Below are positions 48,087 to 57,282 of a stretch of DNA of 64,000 bases, one piece after another. Origin of the DNA: Sinomonas susongensis (lineage in GTDB: Bacteria; Actinomycetota; Actinomycetes; Actinomycetales; Micrococcaceae); contig NZ_SSNH01000006.1 in the NCBI RefSeq assembly GCF_005877005.1, positions 1 to 64,000 on the forward strand, given 5' to 3'. The notes beneath the pieces were generated by a model. It was not told where the DNA came from. It saw only the letters and a program-made list of their open reading frames with translations, and did not search any database. The position numbers and the translations under genes are program-made. The number at the start of each line of letters is the position of its first letter. Position 1 is the stretch's first letter.

Positions 48087-49205
48087 TCAGAGGGTGCCCG
48101 TGAGGGCCTGCAGTCCAAGGCTTGCAAGCCCGACGGCGGCCCACAGCATTCCTCCGAGCAGGAGGGGGCGGGGGCCGGCGGTGCGCATCTGGCTGAGCCG
48201 GAGGCTGAGACCGATTCCCGCGAGGGCGACCGTGATCAGGAAAGTGCCGAGGGCCGAAAGGGCCGCGTGCCAGGAAGCCGGGATCGCGCCCAAGGTGTCC
48301 AACGCCGCGGCGAGGACGAACCCGATGAGGAACGCCGGGACCAGCTGGGTCCACGGCACGTTCCCGGTGGCCTCGCCCGCAGCCCTGCGGCGCCTGGCCC
48401 TGAGGATCGCCAGCCCCACGCTGATTGGAATGATCATGAGCGATCTCGTGAGCTTGACGACGAGGGCGTAGGGCCCAGCTCCCGAACCATAGCTGAATGC
48501 GGCGGCCACGACCGACGAGGTGTCATTGATGGCCGTTCCGCTCCAGAGGCCGAAGGAGTGCCCGCTCAGCCCGAGGAGGTGCCCGACGCTGGGGAACAGC
48601 AGCACCGCGGCGATGTTGAAGGTGAAGATCGTGCCGATGGCGTAGGCGACGTCCGCCTCCTTCGGCTTGATGACCGCCGTCGTCGCCGCGATCGCCGAGG
48701 CCCCGCAGATCCCGGTGCCGACGCCGATGAGGGTGCGTGTGTCGGGGTCGACCCGGAGCCAGCGACCGAGCACCGCGGCCCCGCCGAGGGCCACCGTGAG
48801 GGTGCCGAGCATCACCGGAAGCGAGCCTGCGCCGACCTGCACCACCTGCTGGAGGGACAGGCCCGTTCCGAGGACGACGATCGAGGACTGAAGGACCTGC
48901 CTTCCGGCGAAGTCGTATCCCGGGCTCCATCGGGTCCCGCGCAACCCGGGCAGTACCGTTCCCACGAGCATCCCGAGCAGGATTCCGAATACCGGTCCGC
49001 CGACGACCGGAGCGAGCCCTCCCAGGAGAGTGGCGGCGATTGCGAGCACCACGGCCACGGTCAGCCCGGGCAGCACGGCCAGCCTAGGGAGCACCGTCAG
49101 CCCGTGGAGCACCGTCAGAACGGCCCGTGCGCGCGGGGCCCGGCTATCGTCGCGCTCCGCGTCGGCCGCCGTGCCAGAACCTTCCGCAGGCTGTGTCCAC
49201 CTCAT
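48087..49205 (-). CDS. YeiH-family putative sulfate exporter
   Basis: The 372-residue protein has about ten hydrophobic segments. The family features are GILLGMLVGTVLPG, then QSSIVVLGTGLSLQQV, IGVGTGICGASAIAATTAVI and TIFTFNIAAVLLFP, all typical of the YeiH/UPF0324 family, annotated as putative sulfate exporters. The substrate is not proven. The ATG at 49205 is chosen (GAAGAG upstream); an ATG at 49256 would add 17 polar residues. It lies convergent with the TetR gene, 45 bases apart. Confidence 0.85.
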   Translation of the reverse strand: MRWTQPAEGSGTAADAERDDSRAPRARAVLTVLHGLTVLPRLAVLPGLTVAVVLAIAATLLGGLAPVVGGPVFGILLGMLVGTVLPGLRGTRWSPGYDFAGRQVLQSSIVVLGTGLSLQQVVQVGAGSLPVMLGTLTVALGGAAVLGRWLRVDPDTRTLIGVGTGICGASAIAATTAVIKPKEADVAYAIGTIFTFNIAAVLLFPSVGHLLGLSGHSFGLWSGTAINDTSSVVAAAFSYGSGAGPYALVVKLTRSLMIIPISVGLAILRARRRRAAGEATGNVPWTQLVPAFLIGFVLAAALDTLGAIPASWHAALSALGTFLITVALAGIGLSLRLSQMRTAGPRPLLLGGMLWAAVGLASLGLQALTGTL

Positions 49206-49322
49206 GCCATCACTCTTCTGTGAAAGCCCAGACCCCGGTAGACGCTGATTTGGCATGTCGCCATATACGCCCGATATGGGAAAGGGGCCCATACCGGCCC
49301 GTTGCGGCCGGCCCCAGCGGAA

Positions 49323-49568
49323 TCAGTGCTCCTGCAGCTCCCTGACCAACCCATCCAGAGCATGGCGGATCTTCCGCCTCCCCGATGTGATCATGCAGAG
49401 CGCGGTGATCAGAAGAACGAGCGAGATCGTGGAGGTCACGTTCGGCCTCATCGGGACGGCCGTCCCGAAGACCAGGACCAGAATCGCGATGGTCGCGATC
49501 TTGATGCCGTTGTCCCGACGCATCTGACCCGCCGCGCACTCCTCGCCAAGTCGTTCCAGCTCGTCCAT
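49323..49568 (-). CDS. Small two-pass membrane protein
   Basis: The 81-residue product has two hydrophobic segments (IKIATIAILVLVFGTAVPM and STISLVLLITALCMITSG) between a charged N-terminus and a basic C-terminal helix (RRKIRHALDGLVRELQEH). No family recognised. The ATG at 49568 has only a weak GGGATC ribosome site. Confidence 0.55.
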   Translation of the reverse strand: MDELERLGEECAAGQMRRDNGIKIATIAILVLVFGTAVPMRPNVTSTISLVLLITALCMITSGRRKIRHALDGLVRELQEH

Positions 49569-49723
49569 CGCGATCCCATCCGGGTCGGCATGCCCTGCCG
49601 GCCGGCCCCGCTCAGCATTGAAGCTCTCGCTGGGGAGATACCCGGCCCGAGGGGATGCAGACACCAGAGGAGGAAGGCGCCGCAGCCTGGTTCCGCAGCG
49701 CTCGCCCGCGCGCAGGCTCTGGC

Positions 49724-50758
49724 CTACCGGAGCAGCACGCGTGACTCGGAATCGTTCGGACGGATCTGCAGCTTGCGTCCTTCGCCCCTGCGGAACATCT
49801 CGAGCGCAGTCGGGTAGTCGTCGAGGGTGAAGGAGTGGCTGATCATCGCCTTGGCGTTGATCGCTCCGGCCTCGAAGAGTTCGACGGCGCGCCCGAAGGA
49901 GTTCAGCACCGCCATGGTCCCGACGACAGAGATCTCGTCGCGGTAGATGCGGAAGGGGGAGAACTGGGCAGTCCGGTCGGCGGGGGCCACACCGAAGTCC
50001 TGGAAGAAGCCGGCGGGCTTCACCCGCGTGAGGGCATCTTCGATGGCACGGATGCTGCCCGTGCAGTCGATGACGACGTCCCACTTCTCCCGCGCGGCGT
50101 CGTCCGGCGTGGTGTAGCGGTGCTCGATGCCGCACTCTTCCGCGGTCTTGAGCCGCTCCTCGTTGAGGTCGACGATGGTGACGGTCACGGCTCCGGCCCT
50201 CTTGGCCAGCTGGGCCATGAGCAGGCCCATCGTGCCCGAGCCGTACACCAGGACGTGGTCGCCCAGACGGCGGGGGAGGACGTCCCAGCCACGGATCGCG
50301 CAGGCCAGCGGCTCGATGAGAGCGGCCTCGTACAGGTCTGTCTCGGGCTTGAGCCTGTAGACGTTGCTGGCCGGGGCCGTGAAGTATTCCTGCGATGCCC
50401 CGTCCGAGGCCACCACGCCGAGGCCGTTCCAGAACCGGCAGAGGTTCTGGTGCCCGTTCAGGCAGAACTCGCACTCCCCGCACGTCCTGCTCGGGTTCAC
50501 GGCGACGTGATCGCCGACCTTGAAGTCGAACACCCCGTCGTTCACGCCCTCGCCGAGTTCGACGATGGTTCCCGTGGCCTCGTGGCCGGGAACCAAGGGG
50601 AATACCGTTCCCTCGAACTCGCCGTCGAGCACGTGGATGTCCGTGCCGCAGATGCCGACGGCGGCCGTCTCGATGAGGATCTCCTTGTGTCCCGGCGTCG
50701 GCTTCTGCCGCTCCTCGAGTGCGAGATCGCCCTCCGCTTTGAATACAACTGCGCGCAT
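49724..50758 (-). CDS. Zinc-dependent alcohol (polyol-type) dehydrogenase
   Basis: The 344-residue enzyme has the catalytic zinc site GICGTDIHVLDG and GHEATG, and structural-zinc cysteines CGECEFCLNGHQNLC. The NAD-binding motif is VYGSGTMGLLMAQLAKR. The pattern is that of the sorbitol/L-iditol/threonine dehydrogenase group, where the Glu in EPLACAIRGW is a further active-site residue. Substrate unknown, likely a polyol. Its stop lies before an intergenic gap; the upstream DUF4193 gene is on the same strand. Confidence 0.88.
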   Translation of the reverse strand: MRAVVFKAEGDLALEERQKPTPGHKEILIETAAVGICGTDIHVLDGEFEGTVFPLVPGHEATGTIVELGEGVNDGVFDFKVGDHVAVNPSRTCGECEFCLNGHQNLCRFWNGLGVVASDGASQEYFTAPASNVYRLKPETDLYEAALIEPLACAIRGWDVLPRRLGDHVLVYGSGTMGLLMAQLAKRAGAVTVTIVDLNEERLKTAEECGIEHRYTTPDDAAREKWDVVIDCTGSIRAIEDALTRVKPAGFFQDFGVAPADRTAQFSPFRIYRDEISVVGTMAVLNSFGRAVELFEAGAINAKAMISHSFTLDDYPTALEMFRRGEGRKLQIRPNDSESRVLLR

Positions 50759-50796
50759 CGTTGCTCCTTCTCGCCGGCAGACCCGTTCGGGCGTGC

Positions 50797-51096
50797 TCAG
50801 TCCTCGCAGTCCCGGCAGTAGGCGAGGCCGTCCTTCTCCCTGGCGAGCTGCGAGCGGTGCCGGACCAAGAAGCAGGACTGGCAGACGAACTCGTCCTCGC
50901 CTTGGGGGATGACGTGCACGGTGAGCTCTCCGGACAGGATCTCCCCGCCCAGGTCACCCGTGTCACCGCTGTCGTCGCCGTCGAGCTCGCGGACGACACT
51001 TCGCGGATCGGGGGCATTGGCGGATTTGACCGCCTCGAGGGAGTCCTCCTGGGACTCCTTGAGGTCTGGTCGCAGTTCGTCGTAGTCAGTGGCCAC
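50797..51096 (-). CDS. DUF4193-family protein
   Basis: The 99-residue protein begins VATDYDELRPDLKESQEDSL, the DUF4193 signature. It ends with four cysteines in VCQSCFLVRHRSQ and YCRDCED, a likely zinc ribbon. The family occurs in actinobacteria and has no defined function. The GTG at 51096 gives the conserved start; an upstream start at 51129 adds 11 residues. Confidence 0.88.
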   Translation of the reverse strand: MATDYDELRPDLKESQEDSLEAVKSANAPDPRSVVRELDGDDSGDTGDLGGEILSGELTVHVIPQGEDEFVCQSCFLVRHRSQLAREKDGLAYCRDCED

Positions 51097-51241
51097 GTGT
51101 CGGATCGCTTTCTTGACGGCAATGGACAAGGCAGCAACCCTACATCAGACGGACGCGGTCGGCGTCTCGCCCTTCCTGCAAAAATCGGCAATCTCACATC
51201 CCGTGACGACCGCGCGGGCGGCGCCCGGTTGCGCGCGGCCC

Positions 51242-52312
51242 CTAGTTTTCCTCGGACGGCGCGCCCACCGAGGCGCGTTCGACGAGGTGTGCTCTGAGCG
51301 GGAGCCGCTCCGCGGGGACGCGGTGCCCGAGCCTCCGCAGGAGCGCCCGCGCTGCCTCCCGGCCCATGTCGTACACGGGCTGGGCCACCACCGTCAGAGG
51401 GGGCTCCACGAGTTCGGTCCAGGGAAAGTCGTCGTAGGCGACGACGGAGATGTCCTCGGGAATACGCAGCCCGCGGCGCTTGATGTGCCCGAGTACGCCG
51501 AGGGCGATGAGGCTGTCCGAGCAGACGACGGCGGTCGCCGGCGCGGGCCGGTCGAGCAGCTCGGCGCACGCCGCGGCGAGGGTGTCATCGCTGAAGGCGT
51601 TGAGCTGGACGAGCGTCGGGTCCCATTCGTCTTCGGCCTCCGTGAAGGCTTGCTCGATCCCGCGGACGCGGTCGGCGACGGGGGAGAGCCCAAGGTCCGC
51701 GCCGGGCTCGTAGGGCCCGTCCGTGCGGAGGCTCGAGACGTAGCCGATCCGGCGGTGCCCCGCGTCGAGGAGGAGCCGCCCGACCTGCAGGGCTGCGTCT
51801 GCGAAGTCGACCCGCACGGTGTCGAGTTCGAGGCCGTGGATCCCGCGGTCGAAGAGGACGACGGCGCGCCCCCGCTCCTGCGCCGATCCGAGATGGGCTG
51901 TCTGGGTGCTCGAGCAGGGCGCGACGACGAGGCCGGCCACCCGCTGCTGCAGGAGCTCCTGGACCGCGCCCACCTCGGCGTCGAGATCCTCGTCGGTGTT
52001 GACGAGCACGACCGTGTAGCCCGCGTCGCGGACCTCGTCCGAGATCCCGCGGAGGGCGAGCCCGAAGTGCGCGTTCTCGATATCGCCGACGACGACGCCG
52101 ATCGAGTTCGAGCGTCCAGTCGTCATGCTCCTGGCGACCTGATTGGGCCGGTAGCCGAGCTGTTCGCTCGCCGCAATCACGAGGGACAGCACCTGCTCGC
52201 TCACTGCTCCGTAGCCGCCAAGTGCCCTTGCCGCCTGCGCCTTGGACACTCCCGCGGCACGCGCGACGTCGGCGACGGTGGCCTCCCTCACTGGCTGCTC
52301 TCGCTTCGTCAT
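51242..52312 (-). CDS. LacI-family transcriptional regulator
   Basis: The 356-residue protein has a helix-turn-helix at about 11-32 (ATVADVARAAGVSKAQAARA), a hinge with QLGYRPNQVARSM, and a periplasmic-binding-like ligand domain ending in DDFPWTELVEPPLTVVAQPV. It is divergent from an ABC transporter operon. Two identical palindromes lie between the genes, so it is the likely repressor of that operon. The ATG at 52312 is chosen, with GGGATG before it. Confidence 0.92.
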   Translation of the reverse strand: MTKREQPVREATVADVARAAGVSKAQAARALGGYGAVSEQVLSLVIAASEQLGYRPNQVARSMTTGRSNSIGVVVGDIENAHFGLALRGISDEVRDAGYTVVLVNTDEDLDAEVGAVQELLQQRVAGLVVAPCSSTQTAHLGSAQERGRAVVLFDRGIHGLELDTVRVDFADAALQVGRLLLDAGHRRIGYVSSLRTDGPYEPGADLGLSPVADRVRGIEQAFTEAEDEWDPTLVQLNAFSDDTLAAACAELLDRPAPATAVVCSDSLIALGVLGHIKRRGLRIPEDISVVAYDDFPWTELVEPPLTVVAQPVYDMGREAARALLRRLGHRVPAERLPLRAHLVERASVGAPSEEN

Positions 52313-52384
52313 AACTGCATCCCATCCGAAAAAAGAGATTGACGCCACACGGCAACGTAAGTACAGTCACATCATCCCTGAAGT

Positions 52385-52423
52385 TGAGACCGGTCTCAAA
52401 CTGAAGAACTGAGACCGGTCTCA
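52385..52423. promoter_or_regulatory. Two identical LacI operators in the divergent promoter
   Basis: TGAGACCGGTCTCA occurs exactly at 52385-52398 and again at 52410-52423, with centres 25 bases apart. Both are perfect 14-bp palindromes with a central CG, the standard shape for LacI-family operators. They lie 72 bases from lacI and 20 bases before the transporter gene, so binding would block the transporter promoter. Confidence 0.85.
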
Positions 52424-52443
52424 CCAAAGCGAAAGACGGACGA

Positions 52444-53265
52444 ATGAAAAGCATCAAAGCAGCGGCCCTCGCCGCGGCGGCCGCCCTGGCCCTCTCGCTG
52501 TCCGCCTGCGGCGGCTCGAGCACCGCATCCACCACGGACAATCCCTACGGACTCATCACCCCGGGCCAATTCCGGGTCGCCAGCGTCGGCGACTCCAAGC
52601 CCTACACGTTCACCGACTCGTCCGGGAAGTTCACCGGCTTCGACGTCGAGCTCTTCACCGACGTGGCCCACCGCATGGGCATCAACAACGTCGTCTTCAC
52701 AGGCCAGGACTTCTCGGCCATCCTGCCGGCGGTGGCCAACGGCCAGTTCGACGTCGGCGCCGCCGCCATCGGAATCACCGACAAGCGCAAGGAGACCGTC
52801 GACTTCTCCGACGGCTATCTCGCCGGCTACCTGACCGTCCTCACGACGAAGACGTCGTCCGTGACGGGCACCGACAGCCTCAAGGGCAAGCGGCTCGGGG
52901 TCGTGCAGGGGACGCTGCAGGAGACCTACGCCATGAAGAACTTCCCGGACGCGAACCTCGTGCGGTTCCCCGACAACAACGCGGCGGTCGCCGGGCTGAA
53001 CTCCGGAAGCATCGACGCTCACTTCCTCGACTACGAGGCCGCCAAGGACTACGTCACGAAGTTCGGCCTCAGGGATGCGGCGGACATCCCCTCGTTCGAC
53101 GCCCCCGCGGGCTTCGCGATCGCGAAGAACAAGCCAGCCCTCAAGGACGCGCTGAACAAGGCGCTCAAGGCCGCAATGGCCGATGGCACGTGGAAGCGCC
53201 TCTACCAGAAGTGGTTCCCGGGCTCGCCCATGCCGAAGCAGTATCTGCCGGCCTCCGACCAGTAA
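52444..53265 (+). CDS. Amino-acid-type ABC transporter substrate-binding lipoprotein
   Basis: The 273-residue protein has a signal peptide with lipobox LSAC. The type 3 solute-binding fold is seen in [15 protein letters not shown] and [20 protein letters not shown], with [17 protein letters not shown] and a late [12 protein letters not shown]. These are the polar amino acid/opine family motifs. It delivers substrate to the permease and ATPase encoded downstream. First gene after the two LacI operators. Confidence 0.9.
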   Translation: MKSIKAAALAAAAALALSLSACGGSSTASTTDNPYGLITPGQFRVASVGDSKPYTFTDSSGKFTGFDVELFTDVAHRMGINNVVFTGQDFSAILPAVANGQFDVGAAAIGITDKRKETVDFSDGYLAGYLTVLTTKTSSVTGTDSLKGKRLGVVQGTLQETYAMKNFPDANLVRFPDNNAAVAGLNSGSIDAHFLDYEAAKDYVTKFGLRDAADIPSFDAPAGFAIAKNKPALKDALNKALKAAMADGTWKRLYQKWFPGSPMPKQYLPASDQ

Positions 53266-53324
53266 ATGAGCGGGCGGGGGCGCGGCCTCCGCGTCCCCGC
53301 CCCGCCTCGACGGAAAGCACCACC

Positions 53325-54104
53325 ATGGACCTGCTCGACAGCCTCACCAAGACCTTCTTCGACTTCCAAGCCATGGCCGACGTCCTGCCCCAGCTGCTGC
53401 AGGTCGGCCTCGTCAACACCCTCGTCATCTCGATCTGCGCCACCGTGATCGGCTGCGTCATCGGCATGATCGTGGCCCTCATGGGCATCTCGCCCTCCTC
53501 CTGGATGCGATGGCCCGCCCGGGTCTACACCGACCTGTTCCGTGGCCTGCCGGCCATCCTGACGATCCTGCTGATCGGCCAGGGCTTCGCCCGCGTGAGC
53601 CAGCAGATCTTCGGCCCCAGCCCCTACCCGCTCGGCATCATCGCGCTGAGCCTCATCTCGAGCGCCTACATCGGCGAGATCTTCCGTGCAGGAATCCAAG
53701 CCGTGGACAGGGGACAGCTCGAGGCCTGCCGCGCCCTGGGCATGGGCTACGGCCGGGCGATGCGCCTCGTCGTCATCCCCCAGGGGATCCGCCGCGTGCT
53801 CCCAGCGCTCGTCAACCAGTTCATCGCGATCGTCAAGGACTCGAGCCTCGTCTACTTCCTGGGCCTGCTGGTCTCGGAGCGCGAGCTGTTCCGGGTCGGC
53901 CAGGACGCCGCCGTGCTGAGCGGAAACCTCTCGCCGCTCGTCCTCGCGGGGCTGTTCTACCTCATCATCACCGTTCCGCTCACCCACCTGGTCAACTTCA
54001 TCGACCAGCGCTTCCGCACCGGCCGCCGCAGGGCCGCACCGCCGGTTTCGGGCCTTCGTGAGGTAGTCGAGCTCGAGACGGCCGGCGTAGCAGAAAGCAG
54101 ATGA
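53325..54104 (+). CDS. Amino-acid-type ABC transporter permease
   Basis: The 259-residue product has five to six hydrophobic segments. The permease loop motif for ATPase contact is [20 protein letters not shown], followed by [20 protein letters not shown], both typical of the HisM/polar amino acid class. The ATG at 53325 is chosen; upstream codons belong to the previous gene. It ends in an ATGA overlap with the ATPase gene. Only one permease is encoded, so it should work as a homodimer. Confidence 0.9.
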   Translation: MDLLDSLTKTFFDFQAMADVLPQLLQVGLVNTLVISICATVIGCVIGMIVALMGISPSSWMRWPARVYTDLFRGLPAILTILLIGQGFARVSQQIFGPSPYPLGIIALSLISSAYIGEIFRAGIQAVDRGQLEACRALGMGYGRAMRLVVIPQGIRRVLPALVNQFIAIVKDSSLVYFLGLLVSERELFRVGQDAAVLSGNLSPLVLAGLFYLIITVPLTHLVNFIDQRFRTGRRRAAPPVSGLREVVELETAGVAESR

Positions 54105-54892
54105 CGATGACCTCCCCAACCGAAACGCGCAGGCGCACCATGACGAACTCCGCCAGCCAGGCCTACACGGGCGCTGGCCTCGAACTCAAGGACCTGACGC
54201 TCGCCTACGGCGACATCGACGTGGTCCGGAACATCAGCCTCCACGTCGAGCCCGGAACCACCACGTGCATCATCGGACCGTCCGGCTCCGGCAAGTCCAC
54301 GCTGCTCCGCGGCATCAACCGGCTCCACGAGCCGAAGTCCGGGGACGTGCTCCTCGACGGCGAATCGACCCTCGGCCAGCACCCGGACCAGCTCCGCAGG
54401 AAGATCGGCATGGTCTTCCAGCACTTCAACCTCTTCCCCGACCACTCGGCGCTCGAGAACGTGGCGCTCTCCCCGTGGAAGGTCAAGCGGCTCTCCAGGA
54501 AGGCAGCCTTCGAGCTCGCGTATGCCCGGCTCGACGAAGTCGGCCTCCGGGAACGCGCGGACCACAAGCCCCGCGACCTCTCCGGCGGTCAGCAGCAGCG
54601 CGTGGCCATCGCCCGCGCACTCGCGATGGAGCCACAGGTCATGCTCTTCGACGAGGCCACATCCGCCCTCGATCCCGAGCTCGTCAACGGAGTCCTCAAC
54701 CTCATGGCCAGCCTCAGCGGCCGGGGGATGACGATGGTCGTGGTCACCCACGAGATGGGCTTTGCCAGGCGGGCCGCCAACCAGGTCGTCTTCATGGACG
54801 AGGGCCAGGTCGTCGAGACCGGCACGCCCACGGACATCTTCGACCGACCGCAGTCGGCCCGGCTCCAGCGCTTCCTCTCGGAGGTGCTGTGA
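54101..54892 (+). CDS. Amino-acid-type ABC transporter ATP-binding protein
   Basis: The 263-residue ATPase has Walker [10 protein letters not shown], the Q-loop in [12 protein letters not shown], signature LSGGQQQR and Walker [13 protein letters not shown], followed by the switch His in VVTHEMGFA. All are as in the GlnQ group. The start overlaps the permease by four bases; its TGA overlaps the next gene's ATG by one base. Confidence 0.93.
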   Translation: MTMTSPTETRRRTMTNSASQAYTGAGLELKDLTLAYGDIDVVRNISLHVEPGTTTCIIGPSGSGKSTLLRGINRLHEPKSGDVLLDGESTLGQHPDQLRRKIGMVFQHFNLFPDHSALENVALSPWKVKRLSRKAAFELAYARLDEVGLRERADHKPRDLSGGQQQRVAIARALAMEPQVMLFDEATSALDPELVNGVLNLMASLSGRGMTMVVVTHEMGFARRAANQVVFMDEGQVVETGTPTDIFDRPQSARLQRFLSEVL

Positions 54893-55962
54893 TGATGTCG
54901 CGCCCTCCGATCTCCACCGCCATCGTCGGCTTCGGCGTCTCCGGCGGCGTCTTCCACGGCCCCTTGATCGGGGCGAACCCGTCCTATTCGGTGGCTGCCG
55001 TCGTGACCGGCAACCCGGCCCGGGTCGCTGCCGCCCGCAGTCGCTTCCCCCAGGCCCGCATCGTGCCCGACTATCGGTCGCTCCTTGGGCTCGTCGACGA
55101 CGGAACGCTCGAGCTCGACGTCGTCGTGCTCGGCACCCCGCCAGCGCTCCACCGGGAGCAGGCGCTGGCCGCCGTCGCCCGTGGGCTGCACCTCGTCGTC
55201 GACAAGCCGTTCGCCCCCTCCATCGAGGATGCGCAGGCGATGATCGACGCCGCCCGTGAGGCGGGCACGCTGCTCACCGTGTTCCAGAACCGCCGCTGGG
55301 ACGGCGACTTCCTGACCGTCGCGGAACTCGTGCGGTCCGGGCGGCTCGGCGACGTGCGGACCTTCGAGTCACGCTTCGAGTGGTGGCGCCCCGAAGGCTT
55401 CGGGAACTGGCGGGACGGCGCGTCGGTGGACGACGGCGGGGGTCTCCTGACCGACCTCGGCAGCCACCTGATCGACCAGGCAGTCCAGCTCTTCGGTCCC
55501 GTCGAGGAGGCCCGCGCCGACCTGCGACGGTACAGCACCGGGCCGGGCGGGGACGAGGACAGCTTCGCCGAGCTGCGGCACGCCTCCGGCGTCACGAGCC
55601 GCCTGTGGATGAACGGACTCGCGCCCGCCCTCGGGCCTAGGTTCCACGTGCTCGGCAGCCAGGCGGGATTCACGTCGTGGGGGCTCGACGGCCAAGAGCC
55701 CGCCCTCGCTGCCGGCGCCGATCCGGCGAGGCCCGGCTACGGCGCGGTCCCCTCCCGAGAGCCCGCGCAGCTCGCGGACGGCAGCTCATCACTCGACGTC
55801 GGCCTCGTCCCGGGAGACTATCCGGCCTTCTACCGCCTGCTCGCGGACGCCATCCGCCGGAACGGGCCCGTCCCCGTCGACCCGGACGAAGCCCTCGCGA
55901 CCCTCCGGATCATCCGCGGGCTCCACGCGAGCACGCCGGTCCGATCCCTCGCCTACACCTGA
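54892..55962 (+). CDS. Gfo/Idh/MocA-family oxidoreductase
   Basis: The 356-residue enzyme has a Rossmann domain with AIVGFGVSGGVFHGPLI, the DKPFAPSIEDA motif (the usual EKP), and GGGLLTDLGSHLIDQAVQLF, where the family's catalytic His lies. It is an NAD(P)-dependent dehydrogenase for sugars, imines or related compounds. It is coupled to the transporter by a one-base overlap. The substrate is presumably that of the transporter. Confidence 0.9.
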   Translation: MMSRPPISTAIVGFGVSGGVFHGPLIGANPSYSVAAVVTGNPARVAAARSRFPQARIVPDYRSLLGLVDDGTLELDVVVLGTPPALHREQALAAVARGLHLVVDKPFAPSIEDAQAMIDAAREAGTLLTVFQNRRWDGDFLTVAELVRSGRLGDVRTFESRFEWWRPEGFGNWRDGASVDDGGGLLTDLGSHLIDQAVQLFGPVEEARADLRRYSTGPGGDEDSFAELRHASGVTSRLWMNGLAPALGPRFHVLGSQAGFTSWGLDGQEPALAAGADPARPGYGAVPSREPAQLADGSSSLDVGLVPGDYPAFYRLLADAIRRNGPVPVDPDEALATLRIIRGLHASTPVRSLAYT

Positions 55963-55984
55963 GATGAAGAGGAAGAATCACGAA

Positions 55985-57121
55985 ATGCCCGAGAACCAGA
56001 ACCTCCGCAACCCTGCCAGCCGCCGCAGCGTCGCCGTCCTCGGCGGAGGTGTCATCGGTGTCTCCACCGCCGTCCACCTGCTCCGCTCGGGGGTCGACGT
56101 CACGCTCATCACCGAGGGCGAGCTCGCATCCGGCGCTTCGGGCCGGTCGCTCTCGTGGCTGAACTCGGCCGGAACGCGGAGCCTCGAATACCACGCCCTG
56201 CGCATGGCGGGCATCGACCGGTACCGGACGCTCTTCGCCGATGATCCGTCGAGGGAATGGCTCCAGTTCGGCGGCGGGGTCTATTGGGACAACGACGGCG
56301 GTGCCGCCGCACGGAACGAGTACGAGCGCGCGCACGCCTATGACTCCCACCTCGTCGGGCCTGACACCGTCGCCGACTTCACCCCCGGCCTGAACGCCAG
56401 CGCTCTCGCACCCACCTCCGTCTACAACCCGGGCGAAGGGTGGGTCAGCCTGCCGCATCTCATCGGGCACCTCATGGCCGAGTTCACCCGCCGGGGCGGG
56501 GTCCTGAGGACCAACGCGGGAACGGCGCGGGTCGAGGTCGACGACGCCGGGCGCGCCACCGGCGTCGTCACCCCTGCCTTCGGGACCCTCGAGGCCGACG
56601 CCGTCGTCGTCGCCTGCGGTGCCCACACGCCCGACGTCGTCGCGCCGCTCGGAGTGCGGATCGACAATGCCTCCCCGGTTGCCATGCTCGTGGTGACCGA
56701 GCCGTTCGAACACGACGTCAAGGCCGTCCTCAACACGCCCCGCGCCGCGATCCGTCCGAATCCCGGGAACACGATCGCCGTCGACCACGACTGGTACGAG
56801 GAGCACATCGTGCGCGACGGCTCCGGGTATTCGATTCCGGAACCCGTCGTGGGCGAACTCCTCGCGGAGGCCAGCCGGCTCATCGACGGTGAGCCGGAGC
56901 TCAAGGCCGCGTCCTGGAAGATCGGCCTCAAGCCCATCCCCGGCGACGGCGAGCCGGTGTTCGGCGAGCTCCAGAAGGTTCCCGGATGCTTCGTGGCGTT
57001 CACCCATTCCGGTGCGACGCTCGCGCTCATCGCGGGCGAGCTCTTGGCCGACGAGGTCATCACCGGGGGGCGGCATCCCATGCTGGCGACGTTCCGCCCG
57101 GAAAGGTTCGAGCAGAACTAG
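55985..57121 (+). CDS. FAD-dependent oxidoreductase (D-amino acid oxidase/DadA-like)
   Basis: The 378-residue protein has the dinucleotide-binding motif VLGGGVIGVSTAVHLLRSG and GASGRSLSWLNSAG after it, typical of the DAO superfamily. Its C-terminus has KPIPGDGEPVFGEL and FVAFTHSGATLALI, the second FAD-contact region. It should oxidise the C-N bond of an amino acid, D-amino acid or opine-like substrate. The ATG at 55985 has AGGAAG nine bases upstream; one at 55964 lacks this. Confidence 0.87.
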   Translation: MPENQNLRNPASRRSVAVLGGGVIGVSTAVHLLRSGVDVTLITEGELASGASGRSLSWLNSAGTRSLEYHALRMAGIDRYRTLFADDPSREWLQFGGGVYWDNDGGAAARNEYERAHAYDSHLVGPDTVADFTPGLNASALAPTSVYNPGEGWVSLPHLIGHLMAEFTRRGGVLRTNAGTARVEVDDAGRATGVVTPAFGTLEADAVVVACGAHTPDVVAPLGVRIDNASPVAMLVVTEPFEHDVKAVLNTPRAAIRPNPGNTIAVDHDWYEEHIVRDGSGYSIPEPVVGELLAEASRLIDGEPELKAASWKIGLKPIPGDGEPVFGELQKVPGCFVAFTHSGATLALIAGELLADEVITGGRHPMLATFRPERFEQN

Positions 57122-57133
57122 CACCGCCCGATT

Positions 57134-57176
57134 GCCGGCTTTGGAGGGCGCGCGGCGCGCGCCCTCCAAAGCCGGC
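57134..57176. terminator. Very strong bidirectional hairpin terminator
   Basis: A perfect 20-bp stem (57134-57153 with 57157-57176) has a 3-base loop and lies 13 bases after the FAD enzyme gene. It separates the LacI-controlled operon from the ole cluster. Confidence 0.9.
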
Positions 57177-57282
57177 ACCTCCGCGAGAGGGCTATAAGTC
57201 GGACTGCGTTATATCTTGGGCTTGCGCTTATGTGGGTACAGTCTCCGCATGAATGCAGCACGGAAACGGACAGGGGCTCGAC

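Noticed and set aside
49569-51569. Long minus-strand frame over the dehydrogenase and DUF4193 genes
   Set aside because: Low-complexity Arg-rich translation; only its last 81 codons look like a protein and were kept as the small membrane protein.
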